From: Alphaproteobacteria bacterium AO1-B
Lineage (GTDB): Bacteria; Pseudomonadota; Alphaproteobacteria; Rhizobiales; Stappiaceae
Assembly (NCBI GenBank): GCA_001890945.1
Contig: MLAX01000008.1
Span: forward strand, 1-64,000
Length of the DNA: 64,000 nt
Reading direction: 5' to 3'
The notes under the pieces were generated by a model that saw only the letters and a program-made list of their open reading frames with translations, searched no databases and was not told the DNA's origin. The position numbers and the translations under genes are program-made. Numbering within the stretch: position 1 is the stretch's first letter; each line of letters opens with the position of its first letter. This document shows positions 1 to 8,098 of the stretch, piece by piece.

Positions 1-121
1 AATAAACTCGCAAAAACCAACCAATCACCGAACCTTGCGATCCAGCCACAATCGACCAGTTTTCCGGAATTTAGAGCGCAGCGCCCTGTCGCCAGCGACG
101 TTGCCGCCGTCGATGAACCGG

Positions 122-150
122 GTTATAGGCCTGCCCTCTTTCCGGGTCAA
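122..150 (-). promoter_or_regulatory. Strong sigma70-type promoter pointing off the left edge
   Basis: On the minus strand TTGACC (plus positions 145-150) and TATAAC (122-127) are separated by exactly 17 bases, a near-consensus housekeeping promoter. Transcription would run left, out of the window, through a GC-rich leader with a small GTCGC/GCGAC hairpin. The strength and long leader would suit a stable-RNA or ribosomal gene, but the transcribed gene is not visible, so its identity is unknown. Confidence 0.55.
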
Positions 151-205
151 CAGGGAAATTGAAAGTTTTTGAAGTTTTTTGCAGCGCGGGAGGCTGCGGT
201 GGATA

Positions 206-221
206 TTAAGTGAATATTAAC
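206..221 (+). promoter_or_regulatory. Candidate CtrA box (TTAA-N7-TTAAC)
   Basis: TTAA at 206-209 and TTAAC at 217-221 are separated by seven bases, matching the full-site consensus for the alphaproteobacterial cell-cycle regulator CtrA. It lies about 55 bases upstream of the leftward promoter and just past the end of the FolM-like gene, so it would act on the gene outside the window. The AT-rich motif can arise by chance, so this is a candidate only. The rest of 1-248 shows no gene. Confidence 0.35.
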
Positions 222-248
222 CATGAAAACACCGGTATTCCGCCGATT

Positions 249-1004
249 TTAGCCAATGGGCGCATTTCCGAAGCCCATCAAACGCTGTCCGGCATCAACA
301 ACAAGGGTATGACCAGTCACCTGTCTGGCATTTAAAAAATACCGCAGCGCACCAACGATATCCTCCGGTCCAAGCCCCGGACCCAAAGGGGTCAGCTTCT
401 GGCGTGCATCGAAGTTTTCCTGGGTCTGATCACTGGGCAGGATCAGGCCTGGCGCAATGGCATTAACCCGAATGCCCTTTGGACCAAGGTCATAGGCTGC
501 CAGCTTCGTTGCGCCATCCAAGGCGAATTTTCCGCAGAAATAGCTGAAGCGTTCCGGAGAGGCCGACTGCATTTGGGTATCGAGCATATTGAGAATGAGC
601 CCCCCGTCCGGAAGCGGATTCTGCTGGGCAAAAGCCTGCATCAAAAACACGGGCGCTGCGGCATTGACGTTCATCAGAAATTGCCAACTGTCGAGCGTCA
701 GATCAGACAGGCAATCCGTGTTGAACGCAGACGCGGAGTTTACCAAAACGGATACCGGCCCACCCAAGGCTTCGGCCGCATCGGAAACTAACGTCCCGGC
801 CGTTTCCGGGTGGCTCAGGTCTTTTTGCAAAAGAACTGACTGACCACCTTCAGCAAGAATACGGTCATGAAGTTCTTCAGCGCCGTCAACCGATGAATTG
901 TAGTGAAGACCGACGGCGTATCCTTCGGCAGCTAGACCTTCTGCAAGTGCCTTGCCGAGCCGTTTGCCCGCACCGGTTACTAGTGCAATCTTTTGGTCCG
1001 CCAT
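249..1004 (-). CDS. SDR oxidoreductase, FolM/pteridine reductase-like
   Basis: A 251-residue classical short-chain dehydrogenase. The Rossmann motif TGAGKRLG is at residues 10-17; its Arg after the glycines, as in FolM and PTR1, favours NADPH. VNSAS is at 88-92 and the active site is Tyr155-x3-Lys159. The likely role is reduction of a dihydropterin (dihydromonapterin or dihydrofolate). That call rests on the TGxxxR and NSAS motifs and on the two pterin-type genes immediately upstream; a generic SDR role cannot be excluded. The start at 1004 is chosen because GGAAGGGGAA precedes that ATG. An in-frame TTG five codons earlier lies inside this ribosome binding site. Confidence 0.7.
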   Translation of the reverse strand: MADQKIALVTGAGKRLGKALAEGLAAEGYAVGLHYNSSVDGAEELHDRILAEGGQSVLLQKDLSHPETAGTLVSDAAEALGGPVSVLVNSASAFNTDCLSDLTLDSWQFLMNVNAAAPVFLMQAFAQQNPLPDGGLILNMLDTQMQSASPERFSYFCGKFALDGATKLAAYDLGPKGIRVNAIAPGLILPSDQTQENFDARQKLTPLGPGLGPEDIVGALRYFLNARQVTGHTLVVDAGQRLMGFGNAPIG

Positions 1005-1031
1005 CGTTTCCCCTTCCAAAACTCAAGCGCT

Positions 1032-1916
1032 TTACGCGTAATCCTGCAAGTTCAAAACCGGCTGCACCCGCGGAACCTCATGGCTGCGCACCATGTTTGC
1101 TTTCGACAGGACAGCGAGGGTGGCTGCACTGGTCTGCGCCACACGAACCTCGTCCCGGAACAGGAAAACATGGCCGGTCAGCTGGACGGTCACCGGCCAG
1201 CCCAACTCGCGCAACCGGAAGGATTGCAGAATGCTGTCAGTCTGATACCGGATCCGGTCCGGACCATCCGGCAGATTGAGTGCGAAACCGAACCCGGGAT
1301 CGACCCAGAGGCGCTCGATGCCCGCGTTCTCCGCCATGGTGACACGATCCTTGAAGAACAGCAGCTGCGCGTCAAAAACCTGGTCAACCGGTGGCAGATC
1401 ATCGCTGGAGCGTGCGTTTTCTCCAGGCGTGTAACACAAGATCAATCCTGCTTCGTGTTTGGCAATCGCCTCATAGAAACTCTTGTCGTCGACCCGGCCG
1501 GTCAGGTTGACCACCCCGGCACCGGCTTCCAGCAGAGCAACGGCTACTTCCGGATGATAGGTTTCAACGGACACAAGGATGTTCTCACTCGCAAGTGCCG
1601 ACACGGTCGGCCGCATCCGGTCGATCTGACGTTCTATGGAAACAATGTCCGCTGTTTCACCCGTCGATTCGCCGCCTATGTCCACCATGGCGGCCCCTTC
1701 AAGGGTCATGCGGCGCCCCCGGTAAAGCGCTGCCTCAAGAGTGTGGCACACCGTTTCCCGATAGGAGCTGTCCGGAGATAGGTTCAAAACCCCCATTTGA
1801 TAGGTTCGGTCCTCGAATGTTTTTCCAAATTTTGGAAAGTCAAAAGTTCGGATCGGGGTTTCCAGCGCCTCCCGGTACTTTAGCCAAAGGGGAAGAACGC
1901 GGTCTGCGGAAATCAT
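1032..1916 (-). CDS. Divergent dihydropteroate synthase-like protein
   Basis: A 294-residue TIM-barrel protein of the pterin-binding/DHPS family. Recognisable blocks are MGVLNLSPDSSY (41-52, normally MGxxNxTPDSF), DIGGESTG (79-86, normally DIGGESTRPG), VDPGFGFA (205-212, normally DPGxGFGK) and RSHEV (277-281, normally RxHDV). The Arg after GGEST, the Lys after GFG and the INDVSG block (here VNLTGR, 136-141) are altered, so normal p-aminobenzoate condensation is doubtful. It sits between folB and a FolM-like SDR with short gaps, so a role in pterin metabolism is likely. A weak AGGAG lies about 10 bases before the ATG. A separate canonical folP probably exists elsewhere; this is inferred. Confidence 0.7.
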   Translation of the reverse strand: MISADRVLPLWLKYREALETPIRTFDFPKFGKTFEDRTYQMGVLNLSPDSSYRETVCHTLEAALYRGRRMTLEGAAMVDIGGESTGETADIVSIERQIDRMRPTVSALASENILVSVETYHPEVAVALLEAGAGVVNLTGRVDDKSFYEAIAKHEAGLILCYTPGENARSSDDLPPVDQVFDAQLLFFKDRVTMAENAGIERLWVDPGFGFALNLPDGPDRIRYQTDSILQSFRLRELGWPVTVQLTGHVFLFRDEVRVAQTSAATLAVLSKANMVRSHEVPRVQPVLNLQDYA

Positions 1917-1988
1917 CTAGAAGTATCTCCTGGAAGAGAAAATGCGTGTTCTGGCTGGCAGATAGTCCCGTGCATGGCACAGGCAAGG

Positions 1989-2405
1989 TCAGGCGCGTCG
2001 CTTACGTGAAATCCGGATGCCGACGCCGGCCGCGTCTTCAAAGATCTCAGGTTTTGTCACCTTGACTGTCACATAATCGGCAAGCGGGTTCTGCAAGGCA
2101 AAAGCTGCCACCGCCTCGGCCCATTCTTCCACCAGTTCAACATGGCCGCCGTTGGCGACTTTGTCCTGAATGAAAAATACTGTGTCCGCATAAGAGACAT
2201 AGGATCCGGTCTCGGCGACGATCTTGCGATAGCCAGGCACGGTCCGGATTTCGACATCAAAGCGGAGCCCTTGTGTGCGGCCTTTTTCGCTGTCGAGGAC
2301 TCCAATTTCGGCGGCCACGAGAAGGCCTTCGATCACAATCGTGTCCCGGCCATCCTCAATGATATCTAATGTGCTCTCGTGATCCGTCTGTGCAGATATG
2401 TCCAT
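1989..2405 (-). CDS. folB: Dihydroneopterin aldolase family protein FolB
   Basis: A 138-residue protein, close to the usual 120-130 for FolB, which cleaves 7,8-dihydroneopterin to 6-hydroxymethyl-dihydropterin and glycolaldehyde. Family features are the AEIGVLDSEKGRTQ segment near the N-terminus with the conserved Glu, the YADT segment that forms part of the substrate pocket, and the KPEIFEDAAGVGIRISRKR tail with the conserved Lys-Pro. The frame stays open upstream to 2474, but the ATG at 2405 gives the family's usual N-terminus. The gene is first of the minus-strand trio folB, DHPS-like, FolM-like. Such trios suggest tetrahydromonapterin or a modified folate, but FolX/FolB substrate preference cannot be read from sequence. 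Confidence 0.8.
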   Translation of the reverse strand: MDISAQTDHESTLDIIEDGRDTIVIEGLLVAAEIGVLDSEKGRTQGLRFDVEIRTVPGYRKIVAETGSYVSYADTVFFIQDKVANGGHVELVEEWAEAVAAFALQNPLADYVTVKVTKPEIFEDAAGVGIRISRKRRA

Positions 2406-2498
2406 CGTGCCCTGTTCCTGCTTGCATGCTCGAGACAGGGATGGCGTTTTCAAGCCCCATCGGTCAAGCCGCACTTTCTTGCGAGTTTTCAGAGCGGA

Positions 2499-3671
2499 TT
2501 AACTAGGGGAAGCCTCATAGACATCAACAGTGCGCATGACACCGCGCAATTCGGCAAGTCCGCGCAGACGCCCGATGGCCGGGTATCCAGGTGTCGATGT
2601 CTCTTTTAAATCTGAAAGCATACGATGGCCATGGTCGGGACGCATGGGAATGGCCTTACCCCTTTTACGCTCCAGCGTCCGCAATGCCCGCACGATTGCG
2701 ACCATGTCGACGTCGCCCGCCAGATGGGCATCTTCATGAAAACTGCGCGGGTCCGCTTCGCGTTTTGTGGCCCGCAGATGTGCGAAATGGATCCTGTCGT
2801 CCAGGGCCTCAATAATCGCCGGAAGATCATTGTCCGGATGAACGCCGAGAGAGCCAGAGCAGACCGTGAACCCATTGGCTTGAGATGTGTTCAGGCTTTT
2901 GATCCGGGTGAGATCCTCAAGGGTGCCGACGATCCGCGGCAAGCCGAAAAGCGACCGCGGCGGATCATCTGGGTGAATGGCAAGTTTCACCCCTTCTTCC
3001 TCCGCCACCGGCACAACAATCTCCAGAAAGTTCGCGAGGTTCTGGAAGAGGCTCGCCCTGTCGATTGTTTTGTAAGCTGCCAGATGCTCCCGGAATGTGT
3101 CGAGCGTGTAGCTTTCTTCAGATCCCGGCAATCCTGCAATGATGGTTCGAACCAGACGATCCTTGTCTTCGTCGGTCCGCTGATCGAGCCACGCTTCGGC
3201 AGCAGCAACATCGTTCTGACTGTAGTCGGCCTCAGCGCCCTCACGTTTAAGGATGAAAAGATCAAATGCCGCATAGGCAACGAATTCAAACCGCAAGGCG
3301 GTTGCCCCATCGGGCAACTCATAATCGAGATCCGTCCGGGTCCAGTCGAGCACCGGCATGAAGTTGTAGCAGATGGTGCGGATGTTCTCACGAGCCAGTG
3401 CCCGCACCGTTCCAGCCCAGTTTTCCGCCCAGCGCTCCCAACCCGATGCCCCGGTCTTGATGTCCTCGTGGATCGGGATGCTTTCACACACTTCCCAAGT
3501 AAGACCCGCTGCCTCAATCATGCGACGGCGTTTTGCGATTTCTTCTTCCGGCCAATAGGTGCCGTTTGGAATTTGATGAAGCGCTGTGACGATACCGGTG
3601 GCGCCGGTCTGACGAACATCGCGCAGGGAAATCGGGTCATCCGGACCAAACCAGCGCCAGCATTCGATCAT
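2499..3671 (-). CDS. uxuA: Mannonate dehydratase
   Basis: A 390-residue UxuA-family enzyme that dehydrates D-mannonate to 2-keto-3-deoxygluconate. The N-terminus MIECWRWFGPDDPISL, the GIVTALHQIPNG block and the metal-site segments LAIHPDDPPRSLFG and HFAHLRAT are typical, and length matches the family. It is the last gene of the minus arm of the glucuronate regulon, 81 bases after the GntR regulator. With UxaC and UxuB on the opposite arm it completes glucuronate to fructuronate to mannonate to KDG. KDG kinase and aldolase are not in the window. Confidence 0.95.
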   Translation of the reverse strand: MIECWRWFGPDDPISLRDVRQTGATGIVTALHQIPNGTYWPEEEIAKRRRMIEAAGLTWEVCESIPIHEDIKTGASGWERWAENWAGTVRALARENIRTICYNFMPVLDWTRTDLDYELPDGATALRFEFVAYAAFDLFILKREGAEADYSQNDVAAAEAWLDQRTDEDKDRLVRTIIAGLPGSEESYTLDTFREHLAAYKTIDRASLFQNLANFLEIVVPVAEEEGVKLAIHPDDPPRSLFGLPRIVGTLEDLTRIKSLNTSQANGFTVCSGSLGVHPDNDLPAIIEALDDRIHFAHLRATKREADPRSFHEDAHLAGDVDMVAIVRALRTLERKRGKAIPMRPDHGHRMLSDLKETSTPGYPAIGRLRGLAELRGVMRTVDVYEASPS

Positions 3672-3752
3672 CGCATCTGTCTTTCTTTTTGTTTCATGCC
3701 GCCGAACACCCCCCAGTGCCTCCCGTGAACCAGAATAAACTATCCAGCCACG

Positions 3753-4493
3753 CTAATTCGAGACAGCCGCGGGCTTGTAAAGATACCCGTCAAATTCGGG
3801 ATCTCCCACATCTGAGAGCTCCAGCAGCGTCAACCGCACATTCTCAAGGTGTTGCCACATGGCTTTACGCGCAGCGTCCGAATTGCGGTGCCGCAGGGCC
3901 TCAAGAATTTCAGCGTGATCATCAAGCCACTTGGCGCGGTAACTGAGATCAAATATCCGATCATGCAAGCGGGCCCACATCGGGCTGTTCTCGCGCTTGC
4001 TCCAAAGCTCCTCCACCTGTGCCACAAGGACACTGTTTTGGGTGGCTTCAGCAATCTGAAGATGGAATTGCCGATCAGCCAAATAGTCTTCTTCGCCGTT
4101 TGCGATGGCTTTCCGCTCCAGTTCAAGCGTGTCCCGCAGCTGAACGATGTCGCTCTTGGTGATCGTGCTCGCTGCAAATCCGGCAATGCTGCTTTCCAAA
4201 AGCTGGCGGGCCTGCAAGAGTTCAAAAGGACCAAAATCAGGTTTCGGATTGCTCAGAAAGAGCTTCTCGCCGGTGGCAACATAACTCCCGGACCCTTTGC
4301 GCACGTCAAGATAGCCCTCAATTTCCAGCATAATGAAGGCTTCACGAACCAAAGACCGGCTGATGCCAAGTTCCTCGGAAATCCGACGCTCTGTCGGAAA
4401 CTTGTCGCCTGGCTTGTAACCGTCATGGGCGATCCGCCGCGCAAGGATCTGCGCGATTTCCTGATACCGGCGTTTGTGAGTGTCGCTGGTCAT
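3753..4493 (-). CDS. uxuR: GntR-family (FadR-type) repressor, UxuR-like
   Basis: A 246-residue regulator with an N-terminal winged helix (YKPGDKFPTERRISEELGISRSLVREAF, about residues 26-53) and a C-terminal all-helical FCD domain that normally binds a hexuronate. It overlaps the end of the beta-glucuronidase gene by four bases (ATGA) and precedes uxuA, so it lies inside the regulon it probably controls. Two palindromes of the UxuR/ExuR type (AATTGG...CCAATT) occur in the divergent promoter region at 7411-7472. UxuR is named from context and operator match; the effector could be glucuronate, fructuronate or a glucuronide. Confidence 0.8.
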   Translation of the reverse strand: MTSDTHKRRYQEIAQILARRIAHDGYKPGDKFPTERRISEELGISRSLVREAFIMLEIEGYLDVRKGSGSYVATGEKLFLSNPKPDFGPFELLQARQLLESSIAGFAASTITKSDIVQLRDTLELERKAIANGEEDYLADRQFHLQIAEATQNSVLVAQVEELWSKRENSPMWARLHDRIFDLSYRAKWLDDHAEILEALRHRNSDAARKAMWQHLENVRLTLLELSDVGDPEFDGYLYKPAAVSN

Positions 4494-6313
4494 GATGCTT
4501 TCCTTGCATCCTCCTGACCGGCCGCGATCTGATGATAGTACTCGGCCAGGATATGAAATGCCTTCTTCTTGGTCTTCTTATCGGCGGCGATCAGGCCTTT
4601 ATGATTGTAGCCATTTTGAAAGATGTTCTGACGCCGTTCCACGCGGAAATCATACAGGATCCACGGCGACATGCCTTTGACATACGCAAGGCGCCGCAGG
4701 GTGGCAATCTGTTTGGTGTAGACTTGCGCCATGTAGTCTTCGCTGAAAAGTCCTGTTTTCGGTCCATTGTCGCCAATAACACCATCAGCCCCGGTCTCGG
4801 AGATGACCACCGGGCGATCCGGATCAGAGTTCTCGCCGATTGCCGCCAAATCCTCGAAGTCTTCCTCGTACCAGCCGTAGTACTCGTTGAGACCGATGAC
4901 ATCGATGTGCTGCGCAAGACGGTCTTCAACCCGGTTCCGGGCATGATTGACGAGACAGGCTGCAGACGTCAGCCGTGTCGGGTCGAGCCGTTTCGCTGTC
5001 TCAGCGAGGTTCTTCATGAAGTCCAGACGTGCATCTGTGTCCGGGTTTTCATTGCCGACCGACCAAATGACAACGCTCGCCCGGTTACGGTCACGCTTGA
5101 TCAATTCGCTCAATTGGTTTTCCGCATCCCGGTAGGTTGCCGGGTTTTCAAAATCGATCGCCCAATAGACCGGAATTTCCTCCCAAAGGAGAAAACCAAG
5201 TTCGTCGGCCAATTGCGCGGCCAACTCATGGTGCGGGTAGTGCGCAAGGCGCAAGTAGTTGCAACCGAGTTCGCGGGCGTGATCAAACCGGGCACGCAGA
5301 TCGGCTTCGGTTGTCACCTTGCCCAGCGCAGCATCATCTTCATGCACGGAAATCCCGCGCAGGAAAAAGGGTTCACCGTTCAAAACAATGTCGGTCCCGC
5401 GGCGTTCGATTTGACGGAAACCAACGCGATCACGGATCTTGTCTCCGCCATAAACAACTTCCGCGTCATAAAGTACTGGTGTGTCCGGGCTCCACAATTG
5501 AGGGTTTGCTTCAAACTCAATCTTGCCGTGACTGGATGAATCGAGCGGTATTTCCAACTCCAAGCCAAGGCCCGGAATTGAAAGGCGCGCCGCTTCGCCG
5601 CTCGGGGGGCCATCAATGGTCACCTCGGCACAGAGTTTTTCGTAGCTTCCATCCGGCACCAGATAGAGAAAGAAATCCTTGATCAGGCTTTTTGGCGTCT
5701 GGAACAGACTGACTTCTCGGTAAATTCCACCGTAGTTGAACCAGTCCGTATTGCGCATTGGAACCCGGTCACGGGTACGGGTGTTGTTGACGCAAGCCAT
5801 AATCCAGTTCCGGCCGGTTTTTAGCTTGCCGGTGAGTTCAACATAGAACGGGGTCGAGGCACCGTAATGGTTGCCTATGAACTCGCCGTTCAGAAAGATT
5901 TTACAGTCGTAAGCCGCCGCACCAAAGCGAAGAAACGTTCGCTTGGTCTCATCGACAACATCAATGTCCAGGGGGCGGGTGTACCAGGCACTGCCTTCGA
6001 AAAAATACCATTTTTCCTTCAGCATGGCCCAGTTGGACGGGACAGGAACGGTTTCCCCCATGTAGGGATCGTAGTCCCACGGTTCTGATCTGTTTTCCGG
6101 GGCTTCCGGCAGCATGGAAAACCACTTCTGCCGGAGGCCGGTGTCGAGGAGGTCGACGCAAAAGGTCCAATCTCCATCCAGACTTTCCGATGCTCGACCG
6201 CCCATGAAGATCAGGCCGTCATGGTTTAAAGACTGGGTGTTATACGGAACATCATAGTCTTCATCATGCAGTGCTTGCAGCGCATTGTCGGCCAAATGGG
6301 AACGTTCGAGCAT
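4490..6313 (-). CDS. uidA: Beta-glucuronidase, glycoside hydrolase family 2
   Basis: A 607-residue GH2 enzyme releasing D-glucuronate from beta-glucuronides. It shows an N-terminal sugar-binding jelly roll, an immunoglobulin-like middle domain and a C-terminal TIM barrel. The general acid/base is Glu422 in WSVGNENPD and the nucleophile Glu506 in VISETGAD. Asn570-x-Lys572 (NHK) matches the NxK motif that recognises the glucuronate carboxylate in bacterial beta-glucuronidases and separates them from beta-galactosidases. There is no signal peptide, so glucuronides must be imported intact, consistent with the TRAP binding protein gene 21 bases upstream. It is coupled to the downstream GntR gene by ATGA. 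Confidence 0.92.
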   Translation of the reverse strand: MLERSHLADNALQALHDEDYDVPYNTQSLNHDGLIFMGGRASESLDGDWTFCVDLLDTGLRQKWFSMLPEAPENRSEPWDYDPYMGETVPVPSNWAMLKEKWYFFEGSAWYTRPLDIDVVDETKRTFLRFGAAAYDCKIFLNGEFIGNHYGASTPFYVELTGKLKTGRNWIMACVNNTRTRDRVPMRNTDWFNYGGIYREVSLFQTPKSLIKDFFLYLVPDGSYEKLCAEVTIDGPPSGEAARLSIPGLGLELEIPLDSSSHGKIEFEANPQLWSPDTPVLYDAEVVYGGDKIRDRVGFRQIERRGTDIVLNGEPFFLRGISVHEDDAALGKVTTEADLRARFDHARELGCNYLRLAHYPHHELAAQLADELGFLLWEEIPVYWAIDFENPATYRDAENQLSELIKRDRNRASVVIWSVGNENPDTDARLDFMKNLAETAKRLDPTRLTSAACLVNHARNRVEDRLAQHIDVIGLNEYYGWYEEDFEDLAAIGENSDPDRPVVISETGADGVIGDNGPKTGLFSEDYMAQVYTKQIATLRRLAYVKGMSPWILYDFRVERRQNIFQNGYNHKGLIAADKKTKKKAFHILAEYYHQIAAGQEDARKAS

Positions 6314-6334
6314 CGGTCAGGTCCTGACTGCAAA

Positions 6335-7318
6335 TTATTGAGGCGCGATCGCCTTGATGCGCTTGATGAGATCCGCAACTTTTTCAGACTTGGCAGCGGC
6401 TTCTTCATGCATCGGCAAGACAGCTTCGATGAACGGGCCCTTGTCGACTTCGATGAATTTCACACCAAGTTCGTTCTTCGCGGTTTCGATGCCTTCAGCG
6501 ACCATGGCATCCCACTGCTCCCGGTGGAAATCCATGGACTCACGCGCTGCTTTGGTCAGTGCATCCTTGTGATCGTCGCTGAGTTCATTCCAGGACTTGG
6601 TGGAAATCATCACAACAGACGGGATCATGGTGTGACCGTCATTTGAGTAGACCTTGCTTACTTCGCCGTGGCGGGCAGACGTCAATGCCAACGGGTTGTT
6701 CTCGGCGCCATCAACAACACCCTGCTGAAGTGCGCTGTAAAGTTCACCCCAAGCAATCGGGGTTGGGTTGCCACCAAGCAGTTCGACCATGCGGATCGCG
6801 GATGGGCTCGGCTGGACACGGATCTTCATGCCTTGAAGGTCTGCCGGAGAGTTGATTTCCTTGTTGGCGTAGAACGACCGGGCACCTTCAACATAGTAAG
6901 CTACGCCAATGAAGCCCTTGTCCTCTGAAGCCTTGAGGATATCGGCGCCGATGTCGCCGGACAGGACATCATAATAGTGATCATCGTTGACGAAGATGTA
7001 GGGCAGGTTCAAAGCGCCATACGACTCTTCAAAGGCTTCCAGCTCCGAAGCATTGGAGCGGGCCATATCGAGCGCACCATTTTGCATCAGTTCCATGGAT
7101 TCGCGCTGCGTTCCGAGCTGCGCGTTAGCATAGATGCGGATTTTCAGATCACCGTTGGTCAACTCCTCCAAGCGATCCGCCATGAATTCCATGGACTTGT
7201 GCAGCGGATGGTCTTCCGGGTTGTTGTGATTGAGGCGTAGCGTCTTCGCGTTGGCAGCAGTGCCGAACGCGACGGCGCCCGCGGCCAAGAGAGCCGCAAC
7301 CTTGATGAACTTCGACAT
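6335..7318 (-). CDS. dctP: TRAP transporter solute-binding protein (DctP family)
   Basis: A 327-residue periplasmic binding protein. A Sec signal peptide (residues 1 to about 24, ending near TAANA) precedes KTLRLNHNNPEDHPLHKSMEF. The GMKIRVQPSPSAIRMVELLGGNPTPI block holds the conserved Arg that pairs with the ligand carboxylate, and QQGVVDGAENNP is the family's second signature. It is first of the minus arm, ahead of beta-glucuronidase; its permeases are divergent at 7556-9400. The probable ligand is glucuronate or a glucuronide, inferred from the regulon. A GGGAGGAAG ribosome binding site precedes the ATG. Confidence 0.88.
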   Translation of the reverse strand: MSKFIKVAALLAAGAVAFGTAANAKTLRLNHNNPEDHPLHKSMEFMADRLEELTNGDLKIRIYANAQLGTQRESMELMQNGALDMARSNASELEAFEESYGALNLPYIFVNDDHYYDVLSGDIGADILKASEDKGFIGVAYYVEGARSFYANKEINSPADLQGMKIRVQPSPSAIRMVELLGGNPTPIAWGELYSALQQGVVDGAENNPLALTSARHGEVSKVYSNDGHTMIPSVVMISTKSWNELSDDHKDALTKAARESMDFHREQWDAMVAEGIETAKNELGVKFIEVDKGPFIEAVLPMHEEAAAKSEKVADLIKRIKAIAPQ

Positions 7319-7410
7319 GACTTCCTCCCAGGTGAGGGCTGGACCCGGCTCGGCTCCCTCATGGAGCGTTCCGGCATACCCAATTCACGGCTTCAGACGC
7401 CGTTGAGGTC

Positions 7411-7428
7411 GAATTGTTCGTCCAATTT
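7411..7428. promoter_or_regulatory. Candidate UxuR operator 2 (imperfect palindrome)
   Basis: AATTG (7412-7416) and CAATT (7423-7427) have the same spacing as in the perfect site 43 bases away, about four helical turns, which would place two dimers on one DNA face. It overlaps the expected -10 region of a leftward promoter whose -35 is TTGACT (plus 7437-7442). Confidence 0.6.
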
Positions 7429-7452
7429 CGAAAATCAGTCAACCTTTTTTGC

Positions 7453-7472
7453 AAAATTGGTTGACCAATTTT
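7453..7472. promoter_or_regulatory. Candidate UxuR operator 1 (perfect palindrome)
   Basis: AAAATTGGTTGACCAATTTT has nine-base arms with perfect symmetry around TG. It closely resembles the enterobacterial UxuR/ExuR consensus (AAATTGGTATACCAATTT). It lies between the divergent dctP and dctQ genes and covers a TTGACC that could be the -35 of the rightward promoter, so binding should repress at least that arm. Confidence 0.75.
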
Positions 7473-7555
7473 ATTTCCTGGCGCAAATGTAAGGGTGCCA
7501 AGCGTGTGGGCGTCCAACTCGCCATGCACGCGATCGACAGGCTGGGAGGATCATC

Positions 7556-8080
7556 GTGACCGCTTTAACCCGAGGGGTGGATTTCGTTCTGCGCCTCGTC
7601 ATCACATCGGCTTTCGCCGTCCTGGTTGTCTGTGTCGTTTGGCAGGTCTTCTCGCGATACGTTCTGGAAAGCCCGAGCACCGTAACCGACGAAATGGCAC
7701 GGTTCCTGTTCATTTGGGTCGCCCTGCTGGGCGGCGCTTACACCCTCGGCCAACGGCGGCATCTGGCAATTGACCTTCTGCCTGTTGTAACGACCGGCAG
7801 AGCCAGGTTCGCCGTCAACGCTGGCATCATCGGCGCGATTGCTCTTTTTGCCGGTCTCATAATGATTTACGGCGGCCTCGGATTGGTCAGCCGTACGCTT
7901 GAAACCGGTCAGGTTTCGCCAGCGCTCCGCATCCCGATGGGGTTCATCTACGTTGCAATCCCGTTTTCCGGATTTTGCATTCTTTATTACTGCCTGACGT
8001 TCCTAGCCGACCTCGTGCGCGATGGCCGCGGCCCCAATGAACAACTTGAACCGCCGGCCCCCGGCGGACCGCTGACCTAG
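7556..8080 (+). CDS. dctQ: TRAP transporter small permease (DctQ family)
   Basis: A 174-residue protein with four predicted membrane helices (about 12-32, 48-66, 85-108 and 128-150). The SRYVLESPSTVTDEMARFLFIWVALLGGAY segment is the usual DctQ core. The start is GTG at 7556, set by GGGAGGA five bases upstream. It pairs with the large permease that follows 18 bases later. Together with the divergent binding protein they form the tripartite importer of the glucuronate regulon. Confidence 0.9.
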   Translation: MTALTRGVDFVLRLVITSAFAVLVVCVVWQVFSRYVLESPSTVTDEMARFLFIWVALLGGAYTLGQRRHLAIDLLPVVTTGRARFAVNAGIIGAIALFAGLIMIYGGLGLVSRTLETGQVSPALRIPMGFIYVAIPFSGFCILYYCLTFLADLVRDGRGPNEQLEPPAPGGPLT

Positions 8081-8098
8081 GCCCTGAGGAGCTCATAA

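Noticed and set aside
2625..3728. A 367-codon open frame antisense to uxuA
   Set aside because: It has no recognisable domain and lies wholly opposite a clear uxuA. Long antisense frames are expected where third codon positions are GC-rich. The same applies to long antisense frames at 20720-22042, 31750-32733, 47353-48321, 50368-51189 and 52421-53644.
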